Positions 43,524 through 53,400 of a DNA stretch of 64,000 nt are shown here, in pieces (position 1 is the stretch's first letter; each line of letters starts with the position of its first letter). The stretch covers positions 62,001-126,000 of the forward strand of contig NZ_LMQM01000014.1 in assembly GCF_001424145.1 (NCBI RefSeq), given 5' to 3'. Both the position numbers and the translations under genes were made by a program. Under the pieces are notes generated by a model. The model had not been told where the DNA came from and did no database searches. It saw only the letters and a program-made list of their open reading frames with translations. This DNA is from Chryseobacterium sp. Leaf404. Lineage in GTDB: Bacteria; Bacteroidota; Bacteroidia; Flavobacteriales; Weeksellaceae.

Positions 43524-45020
43524 TTAATGTTTGTTTATTTGAAGTTTGATTAACTGTTTATGATAAACACCGTTCGTCCATACAAAACCATCCTGGTTGG
43601 GATATTCTCCTCCGCCAGCAATGGTTTCTGTGTCTAAAGCGTTATATTTTTCCATTAATTTTCCGGTGTTGCTGTACACTCTTTCTACATTGCGGCACCA
43701 GTTGTTTTTAATTTTTTCGGCGGCATCATCAAAGCCATAATTTTTCATAGACTGAAAACCCAACCATTGATAAGGTGCCCATGCATTAGGGAAATCCCAT
43801 TGCTGCCCGGAATTTTTGGTTGTGGTAACCAATCCTCCTGCGTACAGAAATTTTTTCTCAATATTTTCTGCAACCGCGAGAGCCTGTGCCTCACTGGCCA
43901 GACCCAAAAATAAAGGATAAAGAACGGCAATGTGTTCAGACGGGGTTTTTGTGTTTTTTTGGATGTGATAATCGCTGTACATTCCAGAATCTTCGTTCCA
44001 GAAATACGTATTGATCATCTGTCTTCGCTTTGCCGCTCTCTCTGAATATTCCTTTTCTTTATGTGTGTCATTTTTTGAAGCTGAAGTTTTTGCCAATGTA
44101 CTTTCCAAATGCCAGAGAAGACAGTTCAGATCCACCTGTGCAATATTCAGAGTTTCTATGGTCTGTATTGTTTCTCCATCTTCAAACCATCTGCTGGAAA
44201 AATCCCAACCAGATTCGCAGGCACTTCTTATATTTCTGTAAAATTGTTTTCCAGCATTTTCACTGTCTTCAATATCAACTAGATAACTCTCTGTTCTTGG
44301 CGTATTTTCGGAGTCGAAATATCTGTTTAAAACATCACCATGAATCGTTTTTAAAACTCTCTTCGAAGTTGAATTTTTATCTAAATTTTCCTCGCCATCC
44401 ATCCAGAAAGCATATTCTTTTTCTAAAGTATCATGATATTTGATGTAAATATTTTCATCTTTTGTTGTTTCAAAAAGTAAATCGAGCATTAACGAAAAAT
44501 AAGGCGGCTGAGAACGACTCAGGAAATGAGTCCGGCTTGCATTCGGCACAAATCCAACTGTTTGAATGAGATAAGAGCAGTCTTCAATGATATTTTCCAT
44601 CATTTCAACTCTTCCCGAAACCTGTAAACCGAGCATGATAAAATAACTGTCCCAATAGAAAAATTCGTTAAAACGCCCTCCCGGAACGATGTATGGTTTC
44701 GGAAGTTTCAGCAGTGTTCCTCTTTCTTCATAAGCAGTTCTGGTCAGTTCATCCCAAAGTTTTTCTATGTGTTCGTCAATCGGTAACTGAGTTTCTCCTG
44801 TAACTGAAATTTTAGTTTCCAAAAAATCGAAATTGGCAAGGACGAATTTTTTTAAATCAAAGTTTTCAGTATTTTTTTCATTTTCATATTTTGCATTAAT
44901 GTCATCAGCAGAAAAAAGAGGAACAGCATCAGTCATTATTTTTTGGTCTTCAAAAATCTGTGACCGCTGAACGTCATCAAAGAGCGCCTGAATTTGGTTG
45001 ATATGCAGTGGATTACCCAT
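43524..45020 (-). CDS. Trehalase (GH37)
   Basis: 498 aa, no signal peptide, so probably cytoplasmic (TreF type). The two glycoside hydrolase 37 signatures are present: PGGRFNEFFYWDSYF (near residue 112) and QQWDFPNAWAPYQW (near residue 405), along with the catalytic-region GWDFSSRWF. It splits trehalose to two glucose. It lies 2 bp after the MFS gene and 13 bp before the receptor. Confidence 0.95.
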   Translation of the reverse strand: MGNPLHINQIQALFDDVQRSQIFEDQKIMTDAVPLFSADDINAKYENEKNTENFDLKKFVLANFDFLETKISVTGETQLPIDEHIEKLWDELTRTAYEERGTLLKLPKPYIVPGGRFNEFFYWDSYFIMLGLQVSGRVEMMENIIEDCSYLIQTVGFVPNASRTHFLSRSQPPYFSLMLDLLFETTKDENIYIKYHDTLEKEYAFWMDGEENLDKNSTSKRVLKTIHGDVLNRYFDSENTPRTESYLVDIEDSENAGKQFYRNIRSACESGWDFSSRWFEDGETIQTIETLNIAQVDLNCLLWHLESTLAKTSASKNDTHKEKEYSERAAKRRQMINTYFWNEDSGMYSDYHIQKNTKTPSEHIAVLYPLFLGLASEAQALAVAENIEKKFLYAGGLVTTTKNSGQQWDFPNAWAPYQWLGFQSMKNYGFDDAAEKIKNNWCRNVERVYSNTGKLMEKYNALDTETIAGGGEYPNQDGFVWTNGVYHKQLIKLQINKH

Positions 45021-45022
45021 TT

Positions 45023-46250
45023 TTATTTATTAGAATTTATTTTAAATTTATTCATCGTCATTGCCGAAATTAGCAGAAGTGCAAGCGGAATCAGTGAAAG
45101 ATAAAATGCCTGCTGTCCGCTGAATTTCTCAAACACAAAGCCTGTAATTACAGAGCCTACAGTGCCTCCAACTGCGGAGAAAACTACAATTAAACCTGCC
45201 ATGGCGCTGTGCAGATATTTTGGGATGGATGCCAGAATCACAGAGTTGATGCTGGGGTAAATAGGAGCCAACAAACCGCCCATTAATGGAAATAAATACA
45301 CAACTAAAGGAGCGTTGAGCCATGTTGCATCAGTTCCCACCTGAATACTATGAGTAAGCGGCAACACCAATAAAATACTTATTGCAAAGCCAACTACACA
45401 AAAAGAAACCACATAAATCCAGCTGAATTTCTTAGAGAAAAAGCCCGATAAAAATCTTCCTAAAGCAAAAGCACCCGCCAAAACTGCGCCCGCCTGAATA
45501 GACATTGAGGTCGGAACTTTTAAGACTTCTTTATAAAAAGTAGGTGTCCAGGTATGGAAACTTTGTTCCACCAAAACAAATAGAAAGGCGCACAGTAAAA
45601 AGAACAAAACTTTTTTGTAACTGAAAAGACTGAGGCTGTTTTTTACATCTCCCAGCAAATCTGTTTTCTCACTTTTCGCTTCAGTTTCGTTGAGTTTTGT
45701 AAAAAACAAAAAAAGAGATGATAAGGTTGAAAGCGCTCCCAAAACCCAGTACACATTGAGCCATTGGGTGGATTTCGGATTGTGGTCATCAATAAAAAGA
45801 CTGAAAATAACGTTTCCTACCAAAACACCAATCATAAAAAACCCTTCCAGATATCCCATAAAACTGGTGTTCTTTATCTGTATCTGTCACCAGACCGATT
45901 GAGGTAAAGACGGAAATTTTAATTAAAGCAAATGAAATCCCGACAATAGTAAAAAGTAATTTGAAAAACCAAAAATCATTGGAAAACGCCATTACGAAAC
46001 ACATACAGCTCACCACGAATAACGCAATTAACATTGAGTTCTTAATCCCTATTTTCGGTAAAAATGATGCTAAAATAAACGAGCAAATGGCTATTGGTAA
46101 ATCTTTAAAACCCTCCAGAACACTTGCGGAAGATTTGGAAATCCCGAAATTCTGCTGCACCTGCAAAATGACAGTTCCCACAGAGTTTAAGAGAATTGCA
46201 AAAACAAAATAGCTTAAGAATAAAACTGCTTTTATATTGAAATTTTTCAT
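45023..46250 (-). pseudogene. MFS transporter, frameshifted in the first third
   Basis: Two overlapping frames give one 12-helix major facilitator. The first (start ATG 46250) runs through LVTDTDKEHQ and then goes out of frame. The second (45023-45859) resumes with MGYLEGFFMIGVLVGNVIF and ends MTMNKFKINSNK. The break falls at about 45860-45885 (GATAAAGAACACC on the minus strand), consistent with a one-base insertion or two-base deletion. Joined length is about 408 aa, normal for an MFS. By position it would import trehalose or its products. Error versus true mutation cannot be told from one sequence. Confidence 0.83.
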
Positions 46251-46371
46251 TATTAATTTTATGTTGGCGAAGATATAAGCTAATCCGTTCACATTAATTT
46301 AACATAGTAAACCATTATTTGAACTATATTAATATATTTTGTATTTTAACAGATTTATTATAGTTAATTAA

Positions 46372-47235
46372 ATGAAAGTTACATTTGAACACGTTATTCC
46401 AGACGACAACAGTTCGTTTTGTGTAATTCACAATAATTTACCTGTATCATTATTAAAATGGGAGTATCATTATCATCCGGAAATTGAGTTGGTTTGTGTT
46501 CTTTCAGGAAGTGGAACACGCCACGTGGGATACCATAAAAGTAATTATACCAACGGAGATCTGGTGCTTATAGGCTCTAATATCCCACATTCGGGATTTG
46601 TATTAAATTCAATAGATCCTCACGAAGAAATCGTTTTGCAGTTTAATGAAAATATTCTGCAGTTTCCTGCGAAGGAAGTTGAAACGGGACTTATTAAAAA
46701 TTTATTTGAACTCTCAAAATATGGCGTGAAATTCAGCCGGAAAACTAAGAAAAATATGATCCCAAAACTGAAACTTATGCTGGAATCTGAAGGCTATAAA
46801 AGATATGTTCTGCTGCTGGAAATTCTTTTCGAACTCTCAAAATCAAAAGACTACGTGCTTTTGAATAGCGAGATTATGCCTTATACCATCATTTCAAAGA
46901 ATAAAACAAGACTTGAAAATATTTTCACTTTTGTGGAAAAGAATTATGACAAAGAAATCAAAATTGAAGATGTGGCAAAACTGGCCAATCTCACGCTTCC
47001 TGCGTTCTGTAATTTCTTCAAAAAAGCTACCCAGATTACTTTTACAGAGTTTGTAAACCGTTACAGAATCAACAAAGCGTGCCTGCTGATGGCGCAGGAT
47101 AAAAGTATTTCTGAGTGCAGCTACAGTTGCGGATTTAACAATGTTACGTATTTCAACAGAATGTTTAAAAAATATACTTCAAAAACGCCTTCAGAATTTC
47201 TCAAGAATTTTTCCCACAGCAAAGTGAAAGTATAA
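46372..47235 (+). CDS. AraC-family regulator
   Basis: 287 aa. The N-terminal half is a cupin sensor (WEYHYHPEIELVCVLSGSGT, then GDLVLIGSNIPHSGF). The C-terminal ~100 residues hold two helix-turn-helix units: IKIEDVAKLANLTLPAFCNF and the second with ISECSYSCGFNNVTYFNRMF, ending KKYTSKTPSEFL. It is divergent from the MFS-trehalase-receptor genes (121 bp between starts), so it probably activates them in response to a sugar ligand. Confidence 0.92.
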   Translation: MKVTFEHVIPDDNSSFCVIHNNLPVSLLKWEYHYHPEIELVCVLSGSGTRHVGYHKSNYTNGDLVLIGSNIPHSGFVLNSIDPHEEIVLQFNENILQFPAKEVETGLIKNLFELSKYGVKFSRKTKKNMIPKLKLMLESEGYKRYVLLLEILFELSKSKDYVLLNSEIMPYTIISKNKTRLENIFTFVEKNYDKEIKIEDVAKLANLTLPAFCNFFKKATQITFTEFVNRYRINKACLLMAQDKSISECSYSCGFNNVTYFNRMFKKYTSKTPSEFLKNFSHSKVKV

Positions 47236-47313
47236 ATAAAAAAAGCTGTCCGAAAATAGAACAGCTGTATATGTTTTTAAACTACATGCATCAGTGTGTA
47301 ATAAAAAAGTATA

Positions 47314-47868
47314 TTATTTCCACTTGATACCACACCCTAAACTTGGTCTCTGCATTTCTTCCTGTGGTGCGCCAATGAGAAGGTTTTCAAACGCGATTAC
47401 CAAATCTTCGCCGGTAACTTCTTTGTTATTTCCAGGTCTTGAATCATCCATTTGGCCTCTGTAGATCAGGTCTAATTTTTCGTCAAACAAAAAGAAATCT
47501 GGTGTACAGGCTGCGTTGTAAGCCTTTGCAATCGCCTGGCTTTCATCGAATAAATATGGGAAATCAAATTTTCTGTCTATTTGAAACTCGATCATTTTTT
47601 CCGGAGAATCAGCAGGATATTTTTCAACATTATTAGAATTGATGGCGATAAACTCAATCCCTGCTTCGTTATAATCTTCGTAAAGCTCATTCAGCTTGTC
47701 GATTACATGAAGAACAAACGGACAGTGGTTGCAGATAAACATCACCAGAGTTCCTTTTTCACCTTTCAATTCTTCCAATGACTGGATTTCACTGGATTTT
47801 GAAGGGTTTGGCAGCTCAAAAAAAGGTGCTTTCGTGCCAAGTTCTATCATTTTAGAAGGAGTATCCAT
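47314..47868 (-). CDS. Thioredoxin-fold redoxin
   Basis: 184 aa, AhpC/TSA-like redoxin fold. It has LGTKAPFFELPN at the start and the redox pair C46-N-H-C49 (FICNHCPFVLHV), then FIAINSNNVEKYP and TPDFFLFD with the cis-Pro. No signal peptide, so cytoplasmic. Family members of this CNHC type are common in Bacteroidota; partner unknown. A TATCTTTG -7 box is upstream. Confidence 0.9.
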   Translation of the reverse strand: MDTPSKMIELGTKAPFFELPNPSKSSEIQSLEELKGEKGTLVMFICNHCPFVLHVIDKLNELYEDYNEAGIEFIAINSNNVEKYPADSPEKMIEFQIDRKFDFPYLFDESQAIAKAYNAACTPDFFLFDEKLDLIYRGQMDDSRPGNNKEVTGEDLVIAFENLLIGAPQEEMQRPSLGCGIKWK

Positions 47869-47885
47869 ATTTTTAATTTAGTGTA

Positions 47886-47893
47886 CAAAGATA
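47886..47893 (-). promoter_or_regulatory. Promoter -7 element for the redoxin gene
   Basis: TATCTTTG on the minus strand, exact TAnnTTTG, 17 bp from the ATG at 47868. No clear -33 box. Confidence 0.5.
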
Positions 47894-48097
47894 AAAATTT
47901 CTTTCAGTATTTAAAGGCTCAGAATTTAATGGACGGTTAGATGTTATTACTGAAAAGATAAATTGAGCATAGCAATATAACTTATTTATATTTCCAATAA
48001 TATTTTATAAATAGAGCGTATCGCCCTATGTTAGGGCATTGCGGCACAATTCTAATGGTTATGAAGCATTCCCGAAAAATTATCTGAACTTCAATGT

Positions 48098-48142
48098 TTG
48101 GAACTTAACAATAAAAGTTTGTAGTTTTGCTAACGCTGTTAG
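48098..48142 (+). promoter_or_regulatory. TetR-gene promoter with palindromic operator
   Basis: TTG (48098-48100), a 21-bp spacer, then TAGTTTTG (48122-48129), an exact TAnnTTTG -7 box. The palindrome CTAAC-GCT-GTTAG occupies 48130-48142 directly after it, covering the probable start site. The TetR ATG is 18 bp further on. The placement suits autorepression. Confidence 0.72.
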
Positions 48143-48160
48143 AAATACAGCAATCGTTAT

Positions 48161-48757
48161 ATGGGAGTTCATGAACGCCGTCAGAGAGAAAAAGAAAATA
48201 TACGTACCAGCATTCTGGATGCGGCATTTACTTTGGCTAAAACTGAAGGCTGGGCTTCTCTCTCAATTAGAAAAATTGCGGATGCCATAGAATACAGCGC
48301 TCCCGTCGTTTATGATCATTTCGAAAATAAAGAAGCAATTCTCTATGAAATCTCACTGAACGGTTTTCACTGTCTTCACATTGAGTTGTTAAAGGCTCAG
48401 AAAAAGCATGATACTCCTGAAGATCAACTCGTTGCGATTGTAGATGCATACTGGAAATTTGCTTTCAATAATAAAGAATATTATCAGCTGATGTTTGGTC
48501 TGGGAATGCAGTGCAGCGGGAAAGGGATGATGAAAGAAGAGTTTTCTTCGTTTCAGGATATGTTGTATGAGTGTACTTTAGAAATCATCACAAAAAAAGG
48601 ATCCAATCCTGATAATGCCTGTCACTCTTCACACGCTTTGTTCTCAGCAGTTCACGGATTGATTTCTATCATGATGATGAGAAATGATGATATTCCTTCC
48701 ACAATGAACAAAACAACTTTAGACGAAACGGTTTCTGCTTTTATTAAATCTCTGTGA
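48161..48757 (+). CDS. TetR-family repressor of the RND pump
   Basis: 198 aa. The first ~60 residues form the TetR helix-turn-helix (IRTSILDAAFTLAKTEGWAS then IRKIADAIEYSAPVVYDHFE). The remaining helical domain would bind an inducer, unknown. It is followed by the RND efflux operon on the same strand after 464 bp. The same palindrome occurs before this gene and four times in that gap, so it probably represses both itself and the pump. Confidence 0.92.
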   Translation: MGVHERRQREKENIRTSILDAAFTLAKTEGWASLSIRKIADAIEYSAPVVYDHFENKEAILYEISLNGFHCLHIELLKAQKKHDTPEDQLVAIVDAYWKFAFNNKEYYQLMFGLGMQCSGKGMMKEEFSSFQDMLYECTLEIITKKGSNPDNACHSSHALFSAVHGLISIMMMRNDDIPSTMNKTTLDETVSAFIKSL

Positions 48758-48897
48758 TTTTTTTTTAAACAAATATTAACACTGTTAGGAAAAATATCAC
48801 ATATAATTAATATAGTCCGAATTTTAATAATTTAAAAAACTTTAAAAATGAAATACGATTTTATCACCATGATTATGGCAATCTTCTTTCCATATCA

Positions 48898-48910
48898 CTA
48901 ACAGCGTTAG
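48898..48910. promoter_or_regulatory. Operator palindrome CTAACAGCGTTAG
   Basis: Perfect in its 5-base arms (CTAAC/GTTAG), the exact reverse complement of the operator at 48130-48142. Confidence 0.75.
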
Positions 48911-49141
48911 AATTACTAACATCAATTTTGTATTCCTCCTGTCAGCTAAAAAATCGGGAAAGAATACCTTCACAAAAATGATCTGCATATATTTTTTTTG
49001 TATAATGATTAACACTGTTAGCATTAATTATGTCTGTTTTAAAACTTTCACCTTCTAATATTAAAAAAACTAAAGTCAAAAATCATGAAAACATAAAGAT
49101 GTCATCTTTCTGATTCCTACTGTCTTTTTTTAAGCTAAAAA

Positions 49142-49154
49142 TTAACACTGTTAG
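49142..49154. promoter_or_regulatory. Operator palindrome TTAACACTGTTAG before the pump
   Basis: Identical to the copies at 48776-48788 and 49009-49021. It is the one nearest to the pump start (67 bp upstream). Confidence 0.72.
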
Positions 49155-49221
49155 AAAAAGTAACGGAATTCAAATCTTTTATACAATTTTAAATCAACAC
49201 ACATTAAAACTTAAACTCAAA

Positions 49222-50382
49222 ATGAAAATACCTGGAAAAATAAGGTTTATCGTACTTATATCAAGTATTATCCTTTTACAGAACTGTACCAAAGCTGCTG
49301 AAGGTGGGAACGCTGCTCCAGCTGCACCAGAATTACCTGTCTACACCGTCATCACTTCTCCGGCAACCGTCTATCAGGAATTCCCAACTGCACTGGAAGG
49401 CAAAAATAACGTCGAAATCAGATCACAAGTCGATGGATATTTAGATAAAATCTATGTGGAAGAAGGCGCTTACGTAAGAGCCGGACAACCTTTGTTTAAA
49501 ATAGATTCAAGAGCTTACGGCGAGCAGGTGAATATGGCAAACGCCAATTTACAGGTTGCCAATGCCAACATTCAGAAAGCAAAAGTGGAAGTGGACAGAC
49601 TTCAGCCATTAGTCGCTGCAAAAGTAGTTTCTAATGTACAGCTGAGAACAGCAAAGGCCAATTATGCAGCAGCCGTTGCCGCTGGTTCACAGGCAAAAGC
49701 TTCTGTTGGAGGAGCTAGAATTAATGTAGGATTTACCACAATTACAGCTCCGGTTAGCGGTTACATCGGGAGAATTCCTTACAAAAAGGGAAGCTTAATT
49801 TCAAGAACAGATGCCAATCCGTTGACGATGTTGTCAGACATCAGTGAAATTTACGCTTATTTCTCTTTAAGTGAACTTGATTTTATCGGTTTCCAAAAGA
49901 AATATCCGGGAGCAACTTTAAATGAAAAGCTTAAAAATATGCCGATGGTAGAATTGGTGATTGCCGATAACAGCACGTATCCTGAAAAAGGTAAAATGAG
50001 CATTGTTGACGGACAGTTTGACAAAACCACCGGCGCAATCAGCGTTCGTGCAGTTTTCCCAAATGCCAACGGAGCGTTGAGAACGGGAAATACAGGCAGA
50101 GTCCGTATGCCACAGTTATTCACCAATACACTTGTTATTCCTCAGGAATCCACATTTGAAATTCAGGATAAAACCTACGTTTACGTTGTTGGAAAGGATA
50201 AAAAGGTAACTTCAAAACCAATCACCATTTCAGGAAAAACGGAGAGCTATTACTTTATTTCTGAAGGACTTTCTGCTGGTGATAAAATCGTTTACACAGG
50301 AATCGGAGCTTTAAAAGATGGAGTTATGATTCAGCCAAAAGCGATTTCTTCTGACAGTCTTTTGAGAGCGAGACCTCTTTAA
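49222..50382 (+). CDS. RND efflux periplasmic adaptor (AcrA-like)
   Basis: 386 aa lipoprotein: lipobox LLQNC with Cys22. The order is that of membrane-fusion proteins: a beta-barrel strand, the lipoyl half VEIRSQVDGYLDKIYVEEGAYVRAGQPLF, a helical hairpin (about 95-165, alanine-rich), the second lipoyl half ITAPVSGYIGRI, and the membrane-proximal domain. It joins the inner-membrane pump to the outer-membrane channel. First gene of the operon. Confidence 0.95.
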   Translation: MKIPGKIRFIVLISSIILLQNCTKAAEGGNAAPAAPELPVYTVITSPATVYQEFPTALEGKNNVEIRSQVDGYLDKIYVEEGAYVRAGQPLFKIDSRAYGEQVNMANANLQVANANIQKAKVEVDRLQPLVAAKVVSNVQLRTAKANYAAAVAAGSQAKASVGGARINVGFTTITAPVSGYIGRIPYKKGSLISRTDANPLTMLSDISEIYAYFSLSELDFIGFQKKYPGATLNEKLKNMPMVELVIADNSTYPEKGKMSIVDGQFDKTTGAISVRAVFPNANGALRTGNTGRVRMPQLFTNTLVIPQESTFEIQDKTYVYVVGKDKKVTSKPITISGKTESYYFISEGLSAGDKIVYTGIGALKDGVMIQPKAISSDSLLRARPL

Positions 50383-50449
50383 AACGGCTTAAAAATTTTG
50401 ACACAAAAGTCAGAATAGCGTTTAAACAACATTAAAAAATAAACTTCTT

Positions 50450-53400
50450 ATGTTAAAAAAATTCATAGATAGACCTGTACTTTCTACGGTTATCTCCATC
50501 ATATTGCTGCTGTTGGGAGCGATGTCGGTTTTTAATCTTCCGATTACACTGTTTCCCGATATTGCACCACCGAGCGTTCAGGTGACAGCATTTTATCCGG
50601 GAGCGAATGCAGAAGTTGTTGCTCGTTCCGTTGCGGTTCCGATTGAAGAAGCAGTGAATGGTGTTGAGAATATGACGTACATGACCTCCAATTCAAGTAA
50701 CGACGGATCAATGACTTTGAGTGTATTTTTCAAACAAGGTTCGGATCCGGATAATGCCGCAGTAAACGTTCAAAACCGTGTTTCAAAGGCGATGAGCCAG
50801 CTTCCGCAGGAGGTTGTACAGGCCGGAATTTCGACTCAAAAAGTTCAGAACAGTATGATTATGTTTATGGGATTGTCAAGTGATGACCCGAAACAATACG
50901 ACGAACTTTTCTTACAAAACTATTTGAAAATCAACGTCATTCCACAGATACAGCGTATTCCGGGAGTCGCTCAGGCGCAGGTTTTCGGTACGAGAGATTA
51001 CTCCATGAGACTTTGGCTGAAACCGGATCGATTAGCAGCCAATAATCTTTCTCCGCAGGAAGTTTTGGCAGCAGTAAAAGATCACAACTTAGAAGCTGCT
51101 CCTGGTCGTCTGGGACAGGGAAGCAAGGAAACTTACGAATATATCTTAAAGTATAAAGGTAAATTAAACAAAAATGCAGACTATGAAAACATCGCCATCA
51201 AATCAAACAGTGACGGTTCATTTTTAAGATTAAAAGATGTTGCGAGAGTAGAATTCGGTTCTTACACGTACACCGCAGCCAACAGAATGGACGGTAAACC
51301 TGTCGCAGGTTTTGCAATTCTCCAGACAGCAGGTTCAAATGCAAATGAAATTTTAACTGCCATTGAAAAGCAGATTGAAGAAATGAAAACTACCTTACCA
51401 AAGGGAGTTGAGCCTATTATCATGTACAATTCCAAAGACTTTTTGGATGCGTCGATTCATCAGGTAATTGAGACATTAGTGATTGCATTTATCCTGGTAT
51501 TTATTGTAGTGTACATTTTCCTTCAGGATTTCAGGTCTACATTAATTCCTGCGATTGCCGTTCCGGTAGCAATTATCGGTACGTTCTTTTTCCTTCAGAT
51601 GTTTGGTTTTAGCATCAATATGTTGACTTTGTTTGCATTGGTACTCGCGATTGGTATTGTGGTAGATGATGCGATTGTCGTCGTTGAAGCCGTCCATTCA
51701 AAAATGGAACAGACGGGAATGCCGGTTGAACAGGCTACTACACATTCAATGAGCGAAATTTCTGGAGCGATTATTTCTATTACATTGGTAATGTGTGCGG
51801 TATTTATTCCGGTTGGTTTTATGCAGGGGCCTGCTGGAGTTTTTTACAGACAGTTTGCCTTTACTTTGGTCATTGCGATTATGATTTCAGCGGTTAATGC
51901 GTTGACATTAAGTCCTGCTTTATGTGCTTTATTATTAAATGATCCACAAGGAGAACATGGTGATCACGGTCAGAAAAAAGGTTTTGGGGCGAAGTTTTTC
52001 AACGCTTTCAACAAAAGCTTCAACAACATGACCAGAAAATATATCTACAGCCTTAAATTTTTAATTAAAAATAAATGGGTTGCCGTTACAGGTTTAGCGT
52101 TGATTACAGCGGCAAGTGTTTTCTTAATTAATAAAGCTCCGACAGGATTTATTCCTACAGAAGATCAGGGATTTGTTTTGTATGCAGTGAATACGCCTCC
52201 GGGAAGTTCATTAGACAGAACACACAGAGCCACTGAGCAAATTGATAAAATCATCAATGGTGAAAAAGCAAAAAATCACCTTTGGGTAGCCGACGGAATG
52301 AACTTCATCAGTAATTCCAATGCTTCTCCTTATGCTGCAGGTTTTATTAAACTGAAAGATTTTGAAGATCGTGGTGAAGTGAAAGATCCCGATCAGATTG
52401 CTGCGGGCTTGACAGGAAAAGTAGCACAGGTAAAAGATGCCAGTGCATTCTTCTTCAACTTCCCTACCGTACAGGGTTTTGGTAACGTTTCAGGGTTTGA
52501 ATTTATGCTTCAGGATAAAACGAACGGATCTTTTGAACAATTGGGAACAACCACTCAGACATTTATCGGAGAATTAATGAAACGTCCTGAAATTGCTTTT
52601 GCGTTCACAACGTATGCAGCAGGAAATCCTCAATATACGATTGATGTAGACACCGATAAAGCCAATCAGCTCGGAGTTTCCGTAACTGAATTGATGCAGA
52701 CGATGCAGATTTACTATGGAAGTAGTTTCGTTTCAGATTTCAACAGATTCGGTAAATATTACAGAGTAATGGCTCAGGCAGATATTCCTTACAGAACTGA
52801 TGCGAATTCTATGGAAGGAATTTATGTTAAAAATAAAACAGGCGAAATGGTTCCTGTAAAGACTTTGGTAACATTAAAAAGAACTTTCGGACCAGAAACG
52901 GTTTCAAGAAACAACTTATTTAACGCCGTGACCATTAATGGAACTCCAAAACCTGGTTACAGTACCGGAGACGCCATTAAAGCGGTAGAAGAAGTTGCTC
53001 AGAAATCACTTCCTAGAGGTTACGGTTACGAATGGACAGGAATTACCCGTGAAGAAATCAAAACTGGTGGACAGACTGCTTTTGTATTTATGTTAAGTAT
53101 TTTGTTCGTGTATTTCCTATTGGCAGCTCAGTATGAAAGTTATATTCTTCCGTTTGCTGTTATTTTGACCATTCCTACAGGGATTTTCGGAGTATTTGCT
53201 TTCACAGGATTGGCTGGAATTGACAATAATATTTATGTTCAGGTAGGATTAATCATGCTCGTCGGATTATTGGCGAAAAACGCAATTTTGATTGTCGAAT
53301 TTGCCGTTCAAAGAAGAAAAGCAGGAAAAACATTGATTGAATCTGCTCTTCAGGCTTCAAGATTACGTTTAAGACCAATTCTGATGACTTCATTTGCCTT

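Larger units (their letters stand above)
48758..49221. promoter_or_regulatory. 464-bp control region with four operator copies
   Basis: Non-coding gap between the TetR gene and the RND pump. It carries four 13-bp palindromes of the same kind: TTAACACTGTTAG at 48776-48788, CTAACAGCGTTAG at 48898-48910, TTAACACTGTTAG at 49009-49021 and again at 49142-49154. Spacing between centres is 122, 111 and 133 bp. No exact TAnnTTTG promoter box was found next to the last copies. A 17-codon frame (48848-48901) is listed under findings. Confidence 0.75.

Noticed and set aside
44030..44443. 137-codon + frame antisense to the trehalase gene
   Set aside because: Trehalase signatures are on the other strand; no independent evidence.
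41071..46250. Programmed frameshifting in the two broken genes
   Set aside because: No slippery heptamer with downstream structure is evident, and families of this type do not use it; mutation or sequencing error is simpler.
48023..48037. GCCCTA-TG-TTAGGGC hairpin upstream of the TetR gene
   Set aside because: Single small palindrome, no T-run, not related to the CTAAC operator and too far from the start; no role can be supported.
48039..48290. 83-codon + frame upstream of and overlapping the TetR gene
   Set aside because: It overlaps the promoter, operator and HTH of the TetR gene in another frame.
48842..49024. 60-codon minus-strand frame in the operator region
   Set aside because: AT-driven hydrophobic string spanning two operators; no start context or neighbours on that strand.
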